The position numbers and the translations under genes were made by a program. From positions 1 through 42,219 of the forward strand of contig CAMEJP010000012.1 in the NCBI GenBank assembly GCA_945920185.1: DNA of 42,219 nt. The letters are read 5' to 3'. Positions 1 through 9,839 of the stretch are shown one piece after another (position 1 is the first letter of the stretch; every line of letters begins with the position of its first letter). The DNA is from an uncultured Eubacterium sp. (GTDB lineage: Bacteria > Bacillota > Clostridia > Lachnospirales > Lachnospiraceae). The notes beneath the pieces are model-generated. The model saw nothing but the letters and a program-made list of their open reading frames with translations. It made no database searches and was not told the DNA's origin.

Positions 1-102
1 ACCAAATTTATTTCTCAGGCACAAAATATGTGTGTACTGTAGAGCTGAATGAGGGTAAAAATACGATTTGACAAAATAAAATAAATAAATTACAAAAACC
101 AC

Positions 103-131
103 TTTACAAAATAAAGGTAATGAGGTATATT
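103..131 (+). promoter_or_regulatory. Probable gltBD promoter
   Basis: TTTACA (103-108) and TATATT (126-131) are separated by exactly 17 bases, giving a good vegetative promoter. Transcription would begin near 138, which supports translation from the ATG at 171 rather than the in-frame ATG at 120. A second TTGACA lies at 68-73 but has only a poor -10 after it. Nothing else is recognisable in bases 1-100. Confidence 0.6.
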
Positions 132-170
132 AATTACTATATTAAGAAACACAGAAAGGAAATATTGTCG

Positions 171-3100
171 ATGGAAAAACATAATATGGGTGGCGGTCTT
201 TATGACTCACGCTTTGAGCATGACAACTGCGGCATAGGTGCGGTGGTTGACATCAAGGGTAGGAAGACCCACGAAACAGTGTCCAATGCACTGAAAATTG
301 TTGAAAATCTTGAACACAGAGCCGGCAAAGATGCCGAAGGAAAAACTGGTGACGGTGTAGGAATAATGCTCCAGATATCGCATTCATTCTTCACTAAAGC
401 AGTTGAACCCTTCGGCATTTTTTTGGGTGAAGAGCGTGATTACGGTATAGGTATGTTCTTCTTTCCACAGGATGAACTGAAGAGAAATCAGGCTAAGAAA
501 ATGTTTGAGATTATTGCAGGCAAAGAGGGTGTGGAGTTTCTCGGATGGAGAGAAGTGCCTACCAATCCGAATGTACTTGGAAAGAAAGCACTTGACTGTA
601 TGCCATGTATTATGCAGGCATTTTTGAAAAGACCGGCAAATGTAAATAAAGGACTTGATTTTGACAGGAAGCTTTACATTATAAGAAGAGTGTTTGAGCA
701 GAGTAATGACAATACATATGTAGTGTCACTCTCAAGCAGAACCATAGTATATAAGGGAATGTTCCTTGTAGGACAGCTTCGTACCTTCTTCCTTGACCTT
801 ATGGACGAGGATTATAAATCAGCCATAGCCATGGTACACTCAAGATTCTCTACCAACACAAATCCAAGCTGGGAGAGAGCTCATCCTAACAGATTTATTG
901 TACACAACGGAGAGATTAATACTATCAGGGGTAATGCCGACAGAATGCTCGCGAGAGAAGAAAAGATGTCCTCAGCATTTCTTAAAGACGAGATGCACAA
1001 GGTTATTCCTGTTGTAAATACAGCGGGCTCAGATTCAGCCATGCTTGATAACACTTTGGAATTTCTTGTTATGAACGGTATGGAACTTCCTCTTGCCGTT
1101 ATGATAACCATTCCTGAACCATGGAGTAATGATAAGTCTATGGACCAGGATAAGAGAGATTTTTACGAGTATTATGCTACCATGATGGAACCTTGGGACG
1201 GTCCTGCTTCGATTGTATTCTCTGACGGTGACATTATGGGTGCTGTTCTTGACAGAAACGGTCTCAGACCTTCAAGATATTACATTACAAAGGATGACTG
1301 CCTTGTACTTTCATCAGAGGTAGGCGTGCTTGACGTAGACCCTGCAAATATCAAGGTTAAGGAAAGATTAAGACCTGGCAAGATGCTTCTTGTGGATACT
1401 GTAAAGGGAGAGCTTATTGATGATGATGAACTTAAGATGAAGTATGCAAAGAAGCAGCCGTACGGTGAGTGGCTTGACAGTAATCTTGTTCACCTTAAGG
1501 ATATTCATATTCCTAACAAGAAGGTTGAAGAATATTCTAAGGAGGAGAGAAGCAGACTTCAGAAAGCATTCGGATATACTTATGAAGAGTTAAAGACATC
1601 TATTCTTCCGATGGCTAAGAACGGAGCTGAAAGTATAGGCGCCATGGGTATTGACTCACCTATTGCAGTACTTTCAAATAAGCATCAGCCGTTATTTAAC
1701 TATTTTAAGCAACTCTTTGCACAGGTAACAAATCCGCCTATCGACGCCATAAGAGAGGAAATTGTAACCTCTACTACGGTATATATAGGTCAGGATGGAA
1801 ATCTTCTTGAGGAGCGTCCGGAAAACTGCAAGATGCTCCGTGTAAACAATCCTATCCTTACAAGTACCGATTTGCTTAAGATTAAGAGCATGAATGTGGA
1901 AGGCTTTAAGGTAGCCGTAATTCCTATAATATACTATAAGAATACATCACTTGAAAAAGCTATTGACCATCTTTTTGTGGAAGCTGACAAGGCACACAGG
2001 GAAGGTGCAAATATACTGATACTTTCAGACAGAGGCGTTGATGAAAATCATGTGGCAATACCGTCGCTTCTTGCCGTGTCTGCTATGCAGCAGCATTTGG
2101 TAAAGACTAAGAAGAGAACAGAGGTAGCCATGATACTTGAGAGCGGCGAGCCTCGTGAAGTGCATCATTTTGCTACACTTCTCGGATATGGCGCATGTGC
2201 CATCAACCCATATCTTGCACAGGACAGTATAAAAGAGCTTATCGACCTTAAGATGCTTGACAAGGATTTCTATGCTGCTGTTGACGATTACAATGCAGCA
2301 GTGCTTCATGGAATTGTAAAAATAGCCTCAAAGATGGGTATATCTACAATCCAGTCATATCAGGGTGCTAAGATATTTGAAGCAATAGGTATCAGCAAAG
2401 AAGTAGTGGACAAATACTTTACGGATACCGTAAGCAGAATAGAGGGTATCGGCATCAAGGATATCGAAGAAAATGTTGAGGTATTGCATTCAAAAGCATT
2501 TGATCCTCTCGGACTTACAACAGATGATACGCTTGAAAGTGCGGGAAGTCATAAATTCAGAAGCGGCAAGGAGGAACATCTCTACAATCCGCAGACCATA
2601 CATTTGCTTCAGCTTGCCACAAGAACAGGCAACTATGATATATTCAAGGAATATTCAAAGCTCATAAACAAAGAAACAACGGCAAATAATCTCCGCGGTC
2701 TTCTTGATTTTAACTATCCTAAGAAGGGTATAAAGATCGAAGAAGTAGAGAGTGTTGATTCCATTGTTAAGAGATTTAAGACGGGTGCCATGTCATATGG
2801 TTCTATCTCTAAGGAAGCTCATGAAACACTCGCTATTGCCATGAATTCTATTCACGGTAAGTCAAACAGCGGTGAAGGCGGAGAGGACCTTGACAGACTC
2901 GACTCAGATAAATGTTCTGCAATTAAGCAGGTAGCGTCAGGAAGATTTGGCGTTACATCAAGATATCTTGTAAGTGCAAAAGAGATTCAGATAAAGATGG
3001 CACAGGGTGCTAAGCCGGGTGAAGGTGGACATCTTCCTTCAGGAAAGGTATATCCGTGGGTAGCTAAGACAAGACACTCAACCCCGGGTGTAGGTCTTAT

Positions 3101-4703
3101 ATCACCGCCTCCACATCACGATATATACTCTATTGAGGATTTGGCACAGCTTATATATGACCTTAAGAATTCTAACAAGGATGCCAGAATTTCAGTTAAG
3201 CTGGTATCGGAGGCTGGCGTGGGAACGGTAGCAGCAGGTGTTGCAAAAGCAGGAGCTCAAGTAATCCTTGTATCAGGCTATGACGGCGGTACGGGTGCGG
3301 CTCCAAGAAGTTCTATATACAATGCAGGTCTGCCTTGGGAGCTTGGACTTGCCGAAACACATCAGACGCTTATACAGAACGGACTTCGTAATAAGGTTAT
3401 CGTTGAAACTGACGGTAAGCTTATGACGGGTAGGGATGTTGCCATAGCAGCCATGCTTGGTGCTGAGGAGTTTGGCTTTGCAACGGCACCGCTTGTAACT
3501 ATGGGTTGCGTTATGATGAGAGTATGTAATCTTGATACCTGTCCTGTAGGTATTGCAACACAGAATCCTGAACTCAGAAAGAGATTTGCCGGAAAACCGG
3601 AGTATGTAGTGAACTTTATGAAGTTTGTTGCAAGCGAACTCAGAGAATACATGGCAAAGCTTGGCGTAAGAACAGTCGATGAACTTGTAGGAAGAACAGA
3701 CCTTCTTGTTGCTAAGGAAAATGTAACAAATGGCAAGGCACAGCAGGTGGATGTAAGCAAAATTCTGATGAATGCAGACGTATCAAAGAAGCGTGAGAAG
3801 ATTGATTACAACAAGAAAAAGGTATATGATTTTGAACTTGAAAAGACACTTGACGAGAAGGTTCTTTATAAAAAGCTTGGAAAGGCACTCGAAACAAAGA
3901 CGCCTGCAAGCATTGACGTAGAGATTTCAAATACGGACAGAACCTTCGGTACAATATTCGGTTCAAGAATAACAAAGATGTACAAGGATGAAGTTCTTCC
4001 TGAAGATACATTTGTTGTAAACTGTCACGGAAGCGGCGGACAGAGCTTCGGTGCATTTATACCGGCAGGTCTTACACTCAAGATTGAAGGTGACAGCAAC
4101 GATTATCTCGGCAAAGGTCTTTCAGGCGGTAAGATTGTAGTATTTCCTCCAAAAGAAGTTACATATGAAGCAGATAAAAACATTATCATCGGTAATGTTG
4201 CTTTGTATGGTGCTACCAGCGGAAGTGCATATATCAACGGCGTGGCAGGCGAGCGTTTCTGTGTTCGTAATTCAGGAGCAAAAGCTGTTGTAGAAGGAGT
4301 GGGCGACCACGGCTGTGAGTATATGACCGGAGGAAGAGTAGTCGTGCTCGGAAACACAGGTAAGAACTTTGCAGCAGGTATGAGCGGCGGTATCGCTTAT
4401 GTGCTTGATGAAGAAAATAACTTCTACAAGAGACTTAACAAGGAGCTTGTATCCTTGGAACAGGTGACAGATAAGTATGATGTACTTGAACTTAAAGAAA
4501 TGATTACGGAGCATGTTAAGAATACAGGCTCTAAGAAGGGTAAGCAGATACTTGACAATTTCTCAGAATATCTGCCTAGGTTCAAGAAGATTATGCCACA
4601 TGATTACAAGAAAATGCTTATGAGCATAGCCATTATGGAAGAAAAAGGTCTTAGCAGCGAACAGGCTCAGATTGAAGCATTTTATGAGAATACAAGGAAA
4701 TAG
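171..4703 (+). CDS. gltB: Glutamate synthase (NADPH), large subunit
   Basis: The large subunit of glutamate synthase makes glutamate from 2-oxoglutarate and glutamine-derived ammonia; it works with the GltD subunit encoded next. The 1510-residue length fits the family. A 19-residue propeptide precedes Cys20 in the DNCGIG motif, the N-terminal nucleophile of the class II glutamine amidotransferase domain. The central and FMN-binding synthase domains follow, with the three 3Fe-4S cysteines in GCVMMRVCNLDTCPVG around residues 1112-1123, then the C-terminal GXGXG beta-helix domain (for example GATSGSAYINGVAGERF). The ATG at 171 is chosen because AAAGGA sits 10 bases upstream; an in-frame ATG at 120 would overlap the predicted promoter. 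The stop overlaps the gltD SD, so the two genes are co-transcribed. Confidence 0.97.
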   Translation: MEKHNMGGGLYDSRFEHDNCGIGAVVDIKGRKTHETVSNALKIVENLEHRAGKDAEGKTGDGVGIMLQISHSFFTKAVEPFGIFLGEERDYGIGMFFFPQDELKRNQAKKMFEIIAGKEGVEFLGWREVPTNPNVLGKKALDCMPCIMQAFLKRPANVNKGLDFDRKLYIIRRVFEQSNDNTYVVSLSSRTIVYKGMFLVGQLRTFFLDLMDEDYKSAIAMVHSRFSTNTNPSWERAHPNRFIVHNGEINTIRGNADRMLAREEKMSSAFLKDEMHKVIPVVNTAGSDSAMLDNTLEFLVMNGMELPLAVMITIPEPWSNDKSMDQDKRDFYEYYATMMEPWDGPASIVFSDGDIMGAVLDRNGLRPSRYYITKDDCLVLSSEVGVLDVDPANIKVKERLRPGKMLLVDTVKGELIDDDELKMKYAKKQPYGEWLDSNLVHLKDIHIPNKKVEEYSKEERSRLQKAFGYTYEELKTSILPMAKNGAESIGAMGIDSPIAVLSNKHQPLFNYFKQLFAQVTNPPIDAIREEIVTSTTVYIGQDGNLLEERPENCKMLRVNNPILTSTDLLKIKSMNVEGFKVAVIPIIYYKNTSLEKAIDHLFVEADKAHREGANILILSDRGVDENHVAIPSLLAVSAMQQHLVKTKKRTEVAMILESGEPREVHHFATLLGYGACAINPYLAQDSIKELIDLKMLDKDFYAAVDDYNAAVLHGIVKIASKMGISTIQSYQGAKIFEAIGISKEVVDKYFTDTVSRIEGIGIKDIEENVEVLHSKAFDPLGLTTDDTLESAGSHKFRSGKEEHLYNPQTIHLLQLATRTGNYDIFKEYSKLINKETTANNLRGLLDFNYPKKGIKIEEVESVDSIVKRFKTGAMSYGSISKEAHETLAIAMNSIHGKSNSGEGGEDLDRLDSDKCSAIKQVASGRFGVTSRYLVSAKEIQIKMAQGAKPGEGGHLPSGKVYPWVAKTRHSTPGVGLISPPPHHDIYSIEDLAQLIYDLKNSNKDARISVKLVSEAGVGTVAAGVAKAGAQVILVSGYDGGTGAAPRSSIYNAGLPWELGLAETHQTLIQNGLRNKVIVETDGKLMTGRDVAIAAMLGAEEFGFATAPLVTMGCVMMRVCNLDTCPVGIATQNPELRKRFAGKPEYVVNFMKFVASELREYMAKLGVRTVDELVGRTDLLVAKENVTNGKAQQVDVSKILMNADVSKKREKIDYNKKKVYDFELEKTLDEKVLYKKLGKALETKTPASIDVEISNTDRTFGTIFGSRITKMYKDEVLPEDTFVVNCHGSGGQSFGAFIPAGLTLKIEGDSNDYLGKGLSGGKIVVFPPKEVTYEADKNIIIGNVALYGATSGSAYINGVAGERFCVRNSGAKAVVEGVGDHGCEYMTGGRVVVLGNTGKNFAAGMSGGIAYVLDEENNFYKRLNKELVSLEQVTDKYDVLELKEMITEHVKNTGSKKGKQILDNFSEYLPRFKKIMPHDYKKMLMSIAIMEEKGLSSEQAQIEAFYENTRK

Positions 4704-4717
4704 GAGGATGGTGCGAC

Positions 4718-6202
4718 ATGGGAAAACCAACTGGATTTATGGACTATGAAAGAAAAACAAGTGAAGCTGTCAGTCCGTTAGAGAGAATTAAGAATTTTAA
4801 TGAGTTCCATACACCTCTTCCATTGGATGAGCAGCAAAAGCAGGCTGCCAGATGTATGGACTGCGGAGTGCCTTTCTGTCAGGCAGGAATGATGCTTGGA
4901 GGTATGGCTGCAGGTTGTCCTCTTAATAATCTTATACCGGAGTGGAACGATTTGACTTATACCGGCAATTTTAAAGAGGCTTATAACCGTCTTCATAAGA
5001 CAAGTAATTTTCCGGAATTTACAAGCCGTGTTTGTCCAGGGCTTTGCGAGGCAGCATGTACCTGCGGACTGAACGGAAAGGCAGTATCTACTAAGGAAAA
5101 TGAGCGTACTATTATAGAGATGGCTTACAAAGAGGGCTGGGCTGCCCCTAAGCCTCCTAAAGTAAGGACGGGAAAGAAAGTAGCCGTTATAGGTTCAGGT
5201 CCTTCCGGACTTGCTGTGGCTGACCAGTTAAACAGAAGAGGACACAGTGTAACCGTATATGAGAGAGCTGACAGAATAGGCGGTCTGCTTATGTACGGAA
5301 TACCGAATATGAAGCTTGAAAAGCACATCATTGAGAGAAAACTTGAAGTAATGCGTGCAGAAGGTGTCAATTTTAAAACATGTACAGATGTAGGAAAGGA
5401 TGTCAAAGCTCCTGAACTTTTAAAAGAGTATGATGCAGTAGTTCTTGCCTGCGGAGCAGCAAATCCAAGAGATATAAAAGCACCGGGACGTGATGCCAAC
5501 GGAATATATTTTGCCGTAGACTTTCTTAAGGCTACCACAAAGAGCCTTTTGGATTCAAATTTTGAAGACAAGAAGTTTATTGATGTAAAGAATAAGCATG
5601 TGGTAGTTATCGGCGGCGGTGACACAGGCAATGACTGCGTAGGTACATCCGTAAGACTTGGCTGCAAGTCTGTTACTCAGCTTGAAATGATGCCAAAGCT
5701 GCCTGATGAGCGTCTTGAGTCAAATCCATGGCCACAGTGGCCTAGAGTGGCTAAGACTGACTATGGTCAGGAGGAGGCTATCGCTGTATTTGGTCATGAT
5801 CCTCGTATTTACAAAACTACCGTCAAGGAATTTGTAAAGGACTCAAAGGGAAATTTGAAGAAGATAGTGCTGGTAAGTCTTGAATCTAAGAAAGATGAAA
5901 AGACAGGCCGTATGATGATGGCAGAGGTAGCAGGAAGCGAAAAGGAGATACCAGCAGATATCGTACTTATAGCAGCAGGATTTCTAGGACCACAGGAATA
6001 TATTGTCAAAGAGTTCGGCGTGGAAACAAACGAGAGAAGCAATGTAAAGACGGAGGCAGGAAAGTATTCTACAAGTGTGGACAAAGTCTTTACGGCAGGC
6101 GATATGCACAGAGGACAGTCTCTTGTAGTCTGGGCTATACGCGAGGGCAGGGATGCCGCCAGAGAGGTAGATGAATACCTTATGGGATATACAAATATAT
6201 AA
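4718..6202 (+). CDS. gltD: Glutamate synthase, small (beta) subunit
   Basis: GltD passes electrons from NADPH through FAD and Fe-S clusters to the large subunit. The 494-residue protein has the expected N-terminal cysteine pattern (CMDCGVPFC, GCPLNN, CPGLCEAACTCG), an FAD Rossmann motif VAVIGSGPSGLAVA near residue 154, and an NADPH Rossmann motif VVVIGGGDTGNDC near residue 294. A C-terminal GD motif (FTAGDMHRGQSLVVWAIREGR) completes FAD binding. AGGAGG at 4702-4707 is well placed for the ATG. It lies 14 bases after gltB and the operon ends at a strong hairpin terminator, so gltBD appears to be a two-gene unit. Confidence 0.97.
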   Translation: MGKPTGFMDYERKTSEAVSPLERIKNFNEFHTPLPLDEQQKQAARCMDCGVPFCQAGMMLGGMAAGCPLNNLIPEWNDLTYTGNFKEAYNRLHKTSNFPEFTSRVCPGLCEAACTCGLNGKAVSTKENERTIIEMAYKEGWAAPKPPKVRTGKKVAVIGSGPSGLAVADQLNRRGHSVTVYERADRIGGLLMYGIPNMKLEKHIIERKLEVMRAEGVNFKTCTDVGKDVKAPELLKEYDAVVLACGAANPRDIKAPGRDANGIYFAVDFLKATTKSLLDSNFEDKKFIDVKNKHVVVIGGGDTGNDCVGTSVRLGCKSVTQLEMMPKLPDERLESNPWPQWPRVAKTDYGQEEAIAVFGHDPRIYKTTVKEFVKDSKGNLKKIVLVSLESKKDEKTGRMMMAEVAGSEKEIPADIVLIAAGFLGPQEYIVKEFGVETNERSNVKTEAGKYSTSVDKVFTAGDMHRGQSLVVWAIREGRDAAREVDEYLMGYTNI

Positions 6203-6217
6203 TATATAAAAACTTAA

Positions 6218-6257
6218 AACAGCCCCCACTGCCTTTAGGCGGTGGGGGCTGTTTTTT
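6218..6257. terminator. Bidirectional intrinsic terminator between gltD and aroA
   Basis: A 15-base-pair stem (6219-6233 with 6238-6252, one G-U pair, loop of four) is followed by TTTTTT on the plus strand. On the minus strand the flanking sequence also gives an interrupted T tract. It lies between convergent gltD and aroA and probably ends both transcripts. Confidence 0.9.
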
Positions 6258-6312
6258 ACGGTACGCCCTGAAAGAAAGTAATTTATAAAAATTAAATCGT
6301 AATTTATTAAAA

Positions 6313-7590
6313 TTATCCCTTGACTTTCTCCAAATCCTCATAGAATTTTGGATAAGAGATGTTTACACATTCGCCGTCTTTAATTTCTACGCCGCCTTCG
6401 CTTACAAGAGCAGCTATGGCAAACGACATGGCGATTCTGTGGTCAAGGTAGCTGTCTATAACGGCGTATCTTAAAGGTTTTCCGCCGTTTATAATCATAC
6501 CATCGTCGGTTGCGGTAATATCAGCTCCCATTCGCGTAAGATTATCTGTCATGACAGCTATTCTGTCAGATTCTTTTACCTTAAGCTCTTTGGCGTCTCT
6601 GATTACGGTTTTTCCTTCTGCCACACTGGCAGCTATGGCGATAACAGGGATTTCATCGATAAGGGTCGGAATGATATCTCCGCAAATATCGGTTCCGTGA
6701 AGTGAACTTGAACTTACCAAAAGGTCTGCGACCTCCTCGCCTGCTATGGTGCGCTTGTTAAGAAGTTCGATTTTTCCGCCCATATCGAGGTATACTTTGA
6801 TGATTCCGGTTCTTGTAGGATTTATGCCGACATTTTTTATAAGCAGCTCCGAATCAGGTGTGATAAGGGCTGCGGTAATAAAGTATGCGGCGGATGAAAT
6901 GTCACCCGGCACAAGAATGTCCTGTGCATATAATTCTTCTGTTGTCGATATTCTGGCGGTAGTACCGCTTGAAGATACATTTGCACCGAACGCCTTAAGC
7001 ATAAGTTCTGAATGATTGCGTGAAAGTGCAGGCTCCGTGACGGTAGTGGTGCCATCTGCATAAAGACCTGCAAGGAGTATTGACGACTTTACCTGAGCAC
7101 TTGCAACAGGTGAAACATAATCTATTGCATGAAGCTTTTTACCGTTTATGGTAAGGGGAGTACATCCGTTGCCCCTGTCGCTTACAATATCAGCACCCAT
7201 AAGGCTAAGAGGTTCCATAATGCGCTTCATTGGACGCTTTTCGATAGACGCGTCGCCGTTTATATGTGACGTGAAATCCTGAGCTGCCAGAATACCTGAT
7301 ATAAGTCTTGTGGTAGTGCCGCTGTTACCTACATCAAGAAGTGAGTCGGGTTTGCTAAGCCCCCGTAAACCTTTTCCGTACACCAGTATTTCGTCAGGCG
7401 TATTTTTAATTTCAATTCCCATTTTAGAAAAGCAGGAGATGGTAGAGAGGCAGTCTGCACCCTGCAAAAATCCTTTTATTCTGGTAGTTCCTTTGGCAAT
7501 GGAACCAAACATTATACTTCTGTGAGAAATTGACTTGTCTCCCGGAATACTGACCTCTCCTCTTATTTTGCTTGCGTTAGTAAGTATCAT
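6313..7590 (-). CDS. aroA: 3-phosphoshikimate 1-carboxyvinyltransferase (EPSP synthase)
   Basis: Catalyses the sixth shikimate step, joining phosphoenolpyruvate to shikimate 3-phosphate. The 425-residue length is normal. Family motifs are present: GDKSISHRSIMFG near the N terminus, LDVGNSGTTTRLISG near residue 84, NPTRTGI in the middle, the DEIPVIAIAAS motif and KESDRI near the C terminus. The gene starts 16 bases after the tyrA stop with TGAGG upstream, so it is the second gene of a tyrA-aroA operon driven from the promoter at 8747-8775. Confidence 0.96.
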   Translation of the reverse strand: MILTNASKIRGEVSIPGDKSISHRSIMFGSIAKGTTRIKGFLQGADCLSTISCFSKMGIEIKNTPDEILVYGKGLRGLSKPDSLLDVGNSGTTTRLISGILAAQDFTSHINGDASIEKRPMKRIMEPLSLMGADIVSDRGNGCTPLTINGKKLHAIDYVSPVASAQVKSSILLAGLYADGTTTVTEPALSRNHSELMLKAFGANVSSSGTTARISTTEELYAQDILVPGDISSAAYFITAALITPDSELLIKNVGINPTRTGIIKVYLDMGGKIELLNKRTIAGEEVADLLVSSSSLHGTDICGDIIPTLIDEIPVIAIAASVAEGKTVIRDAKELKVKESDRIAVMTDNLTRMGADITATDDGMIINGGKPLRYAVIDSYLDHRIAMSFAIAALVSEGGVEIKDGECVNISYPKFYEDLEKVKG

Positions 7591-7606
7591 ATATTAACCT
7601 CACATT

Positions 7607-8704
7607 CTAGTTGTTGTATACTGTGTAGCGGTGCTTTTCAAGAAGGGCGGTTGCCTTTTCTTTGGATTCACTGTCGTACAGTTCTATGCGAAGAACACCC
7701 TGCGAATATTCTCTGTTATGAATGATTCCGATGTTTTTAATGCTTATGTGGTTAATGGCAAGGATAGTGGCGATAGTGGCTATTGCACCCTCCTCGTCAA
7801 TGATGTCACAGTTAATGACGTATGCTTTGGTAAGAAGACCCTTGCTTGTTGTGTTGATAGAATCCCTGTATTCCTTTCCTTCGTCAAAAAGCCTGTAAAT
7901 GTTGTCTCCGTCGTTATCTGCGATGGCATTTTTAAAATCGTCAAGATGATTTTTGAACTCATCAATAAGAGCACATATTTTCTCTCCGTTTGTAAGACAT
8001 ATCTGCTGCCACATAACAGGCGAAGAGGAAGCAATTCTTGTTATGTCCTTAAAACCGCCTGCAGCAAGCATTTTCATGGTTTCTTCTTCAGTGTCGGCGT
8101 GCTTTACAAAGTTGACAAGACTTGAAGCAACTACGTGAGGAAGGTGGCTTATTCCTGCAACACTGTAATCATGTTTGTCGTAATCTATGATTATCGGGAT
8201 TGCACCCATGGATTTTACAAGCGCGGTATATGCTTCAATGTTCTGTGAAGTGCTTTTTTCCGTAGGTGTGATGGCATAGTAAGCATTTTCAAGAAGATAT
8301 GGATTAGCATTGGCATAGCCTGTCTTTTCCGAGCCTGCCATAGGGTGGCCTCCGATAAAACAGTCTTCCATATCAAGTTCTTTTACGCTGTTATGTATAT
8401 AGCCCTTAACGCTTCCGACATCAGTTATTATGGCTCCCTTTTTGATTATCGGCTTGAGTTTCCCAAGAAACATACTGTTAAGTTCAACGGGTGTGCATAA
8501 GAAAATGTAATCACATTCAGAAAATGCAGCGTCTATCGCATTTACGGCAAGATCCACCACGCCGTCCGATACGGCATCATCAAGTGATGATTTTGTACGG
8601 TTATAAGCAATGATTTTATATTCAGGGTGGACTCTTTTGAGAGCTTTTGCCATAGAGCCACCTATAAGTCCAAGACCTACAAATCCAATAGTTAAGCTGT
8701 TCAT
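7607..8704 (-). CDS. tyrA: Prephenate dehydrogenase with C-terminal ACT domain
   Basis: Oxidatively decarboxylates prephenate to 4-hydroxyphenylpyruvate in tyrosine synthesis. The protein is 365 residues. An NAD-binding GLGLIGGS motif lies at residues 10-17, and the prephenate dehydrogenase signature GGHPMAGSE in the first half. Residues from about 295 to the end look like an ACT domain (DEEGAIATIATILAINHISI), the usual site of allosteric feedback by tyrosine in this architecture. AGGAGG precedes the ATG. It is the first gene of the minus-strand tyrA-aroA unit. Confidence 0.95.
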   Translation of the reverse strand: MNSLTIGFVGLGLIGGSMAKALKRVHPEYKIIAYNRTKSSLDDAVSDGVVDLAVNAIDAAFSECDYIFLCTPVELNSMFLGKLKPIIKKGAIITDVGSVKGYIHNSVKELDMEDCFIGGHPMAGSEKTGYANANPYLLENAYYAITPTEKSTSQNIEAYTALVKSMGAIPIIIDYDKHDYSVAGISHLPHVVASSLVNFVKHADTEEETMKMLAAGGFKDITRIASSSPVMWQQICLTNGEKICALIDEFKNHLDDFKNAIADNDGDNIYRLFDEGKEYRDSINTTSKGLLTKAYVINCDIIDEEGAIATIATILAINHISIKNIGIIHNREYSQGVLRIELYDSESKEKATALLEKHRYTVYNN

Positions 8705-8746
8705 AATTCGCTTTGCCTCCTATGGGTATTAGTATTTAACGTGTAT

Positions 8747-8775
8747 ATTGTAACTTTTTGGACAGAATATGTCAA
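8747..8775 (-). promoter_or_regulatory. Promoter of tyrA-aroA
   Basis: On the minus strand TTGACA (8775-8770) and TACAAT (8752-8747) are separated by 17 bases, close to the sigma-A consensus. The tyrA ATG lies about 45 bases downstream. I see no T-box or other riboswitch between them. Confidence 0.8.
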
Positions 8776-8811
8776 TACTATATTGCTTTAAAGCGATAAA
8801 ATTTGAATAAC

Positions 8812-8858
8812 AAAAAAATCCCCCTAAAAAGGAGGATAGCCGATACAAAGTATCGGCT
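8812..8858 (-). terminator. Tandem-hairpin terminator, minus strand
   Basis: Reading the minus strand, a perfect AGCCGATAC/GTATCGGCT hairpin (8838-8858) is followed by a second stem (8819-8836, one G-U pair) and then TTTTTTT (8818-8812). It probably ends the transcript of the two genes at 9006-9764 before the tyrA promoter. The remaining gap (8859-9005) holds no recognisable gene. Confidence 0.75.
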
Positions 8859-9005
8859 GTGATGTATTATGAAAAAAAGTTTTGTTAAAACCTAGTTGGC
8901 TTAATTAGTTTGATTTATCTTATGTACTTATAATAAAGGCAAAATATGTACAAATAATGAACGAAGTTTTAGTATTGTGTTAATCTTTTCGTGACAAATT
9001 GTGTC

Positions 9006-9236
9006 TTAGAACATCATTTGCGTGAGCATTTTTATCTGGCTCTGTTTTTCAGGCGGCAGATTGACGCTTATCTTATCGATAAGATATATTGTTTCCTCCT
9101 TGGAAAATGATATTCCCTCCTTTTTTGCCTTATTTGAAAATGCCAGCAGAAGAGGGAGCATATCCTCGCTTCCTTTTCCCTCGGACATTTTTATAAAATC
9201 CTCGAGCAGTTTTTCTTTTTTCTTGTCAATATCCAT
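9006..9236 (-). CDS. Small protein of unknown function
   Basis: I do not recognise this 76-residue protein. It is highly charged at the N terminus (DIDKKKEKLLEDF), probably helical throughout, with no signal peptide or membrane segment. The end (PPEKQSQIKMLTQMMF) resembles the end of the upstream 172-residue protein (MSPKQLELFNQYNDML), suggesting a shared short helical module. A GGAGG-type SD precedes the ATG and the start lies 9 bases after the upstream stop, so the two are co-transcribed. A spore or mother-cell role is only inferred from the neighbourhood. Confidence 0.75.
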   Translation of the reverse strand: MDIDKKKEKLLEDFIKMSEGKGSEDMLPLLLAFSNKAKKEGISFSKEETIYLIDKISVNLPPEKQSQIKMLTQMMF

Positions 9237-9245
9237 AGAAACCTC

Positions 9246-9764
9246 CTAATTGTTGAGCATATCGTTGTATTGATTGAATAATTCTAATTGTTTTGGCGAC
9301 ATCATACCCTTTAACATATTCACCGGAGATACGTCAAAGTTTTTAGAACTGCCATTTTCTTTAGCTTTTTCATTATTGTTTCCGCCAGTATTCCCTCCGG
9401 CACATACTTCGTTCTCATTGTCCGCATTTGAAGTGTTAAAGGCGCTCATAATGTCCTCTGCCTTTGAAAAAATATCCATATAAGCGGACATATTCATAAG
9501 CATATTCATATTATCAAGCATTTTGGCATATTGAGGCGGACATTTTGGCTTTATTTCCTTAAAGATGCTGTCCATGGAAAAATTCCGCTTTTCCCTGAAT
9601 GGACAGTCCTTGCTTGAATAAAACTGGAGAGTGAGCCGAAATTCCATTATTCTTATAAATAGGGCAAGCCACATTTGTTTATCATAATCAATATATGGCA
9701 GCAAAAGCTTTAACATATAAGTTTTGTCGCCAAGCGTAAGCATATCAAATTCATCTGTTTCCAT
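9246..9764 (-). CDS. Conserved-looking hypothetical protein, 172 aa
   Basis: I do not recognise the family. The N-terminal half (residues 1-110) is rich in Met and aromatic residues and looks helical; residues about 112-145 form an Asn/Gly-rich low-complexity linker (GGNTGGNNNEKAKENGSSKN); the last 25 residues carry MLKGMMSPKQLELFNQYNDM. There is no signal peptide. The start at 9764 has TGAGG upstream. It heads a two-gene minus-strand unit with the 76-residue protein and diverges from the small gene at 9840. A possible sigma-E-like promoter lies immediately upstream, hinting at sporulation expression. Confidence 0.75.
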   Translation of the reverse strand: METDEFDMLTLGDKTYMLKLLLPYIDYDKQMWLALFIRIMEFRLTLQFYSSKDCPFREKRNFSMDSIFKEIKPKCPPQYAKMLDNMNMLMNMSAYMDIFSKAEDIMSAFNTSNADNENEVCAGGNTGGNNNEKAKENGSSKNFDVSPVNMLKGMMSPKQLELFNQYNDMLNN

Positions 9765-9796
9765 ACTTGCCTCACATTCGTAATAATGTCACAAAT

Positions 9797-9824
9797 ACTA
9801 TATGCAGCATATTTTAAATTATGA
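9797..9824 (-). promoter_or_regulatory. Possible sigma-E-like sporulation promoter
   Basis: On the minus strand TCATAAT (9824-9818) and CATATAGT (9804-9797) lie 13 bases apart, resembling the Bacillus sigma-E pattern (ATATT / CATACAnT). On the plus strand CATATTTTA at 9808-9816 fits the sigma-K -10 pattern CATAnnnTA, upstream of the small gene at 9840. Both matches are short and could be chance. Confidence 0.3.
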
Positions 9825-9839
9825 ATGGAAAAGGAGAAA

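Noticed and set aside
120-170. 17-residue N-terminal extension of GltB from the ATG at 120
   Set aside because: It overlaps the predicted -10 and lacks an SD; the ATG at 171 has one and gives a normal propeptide length.
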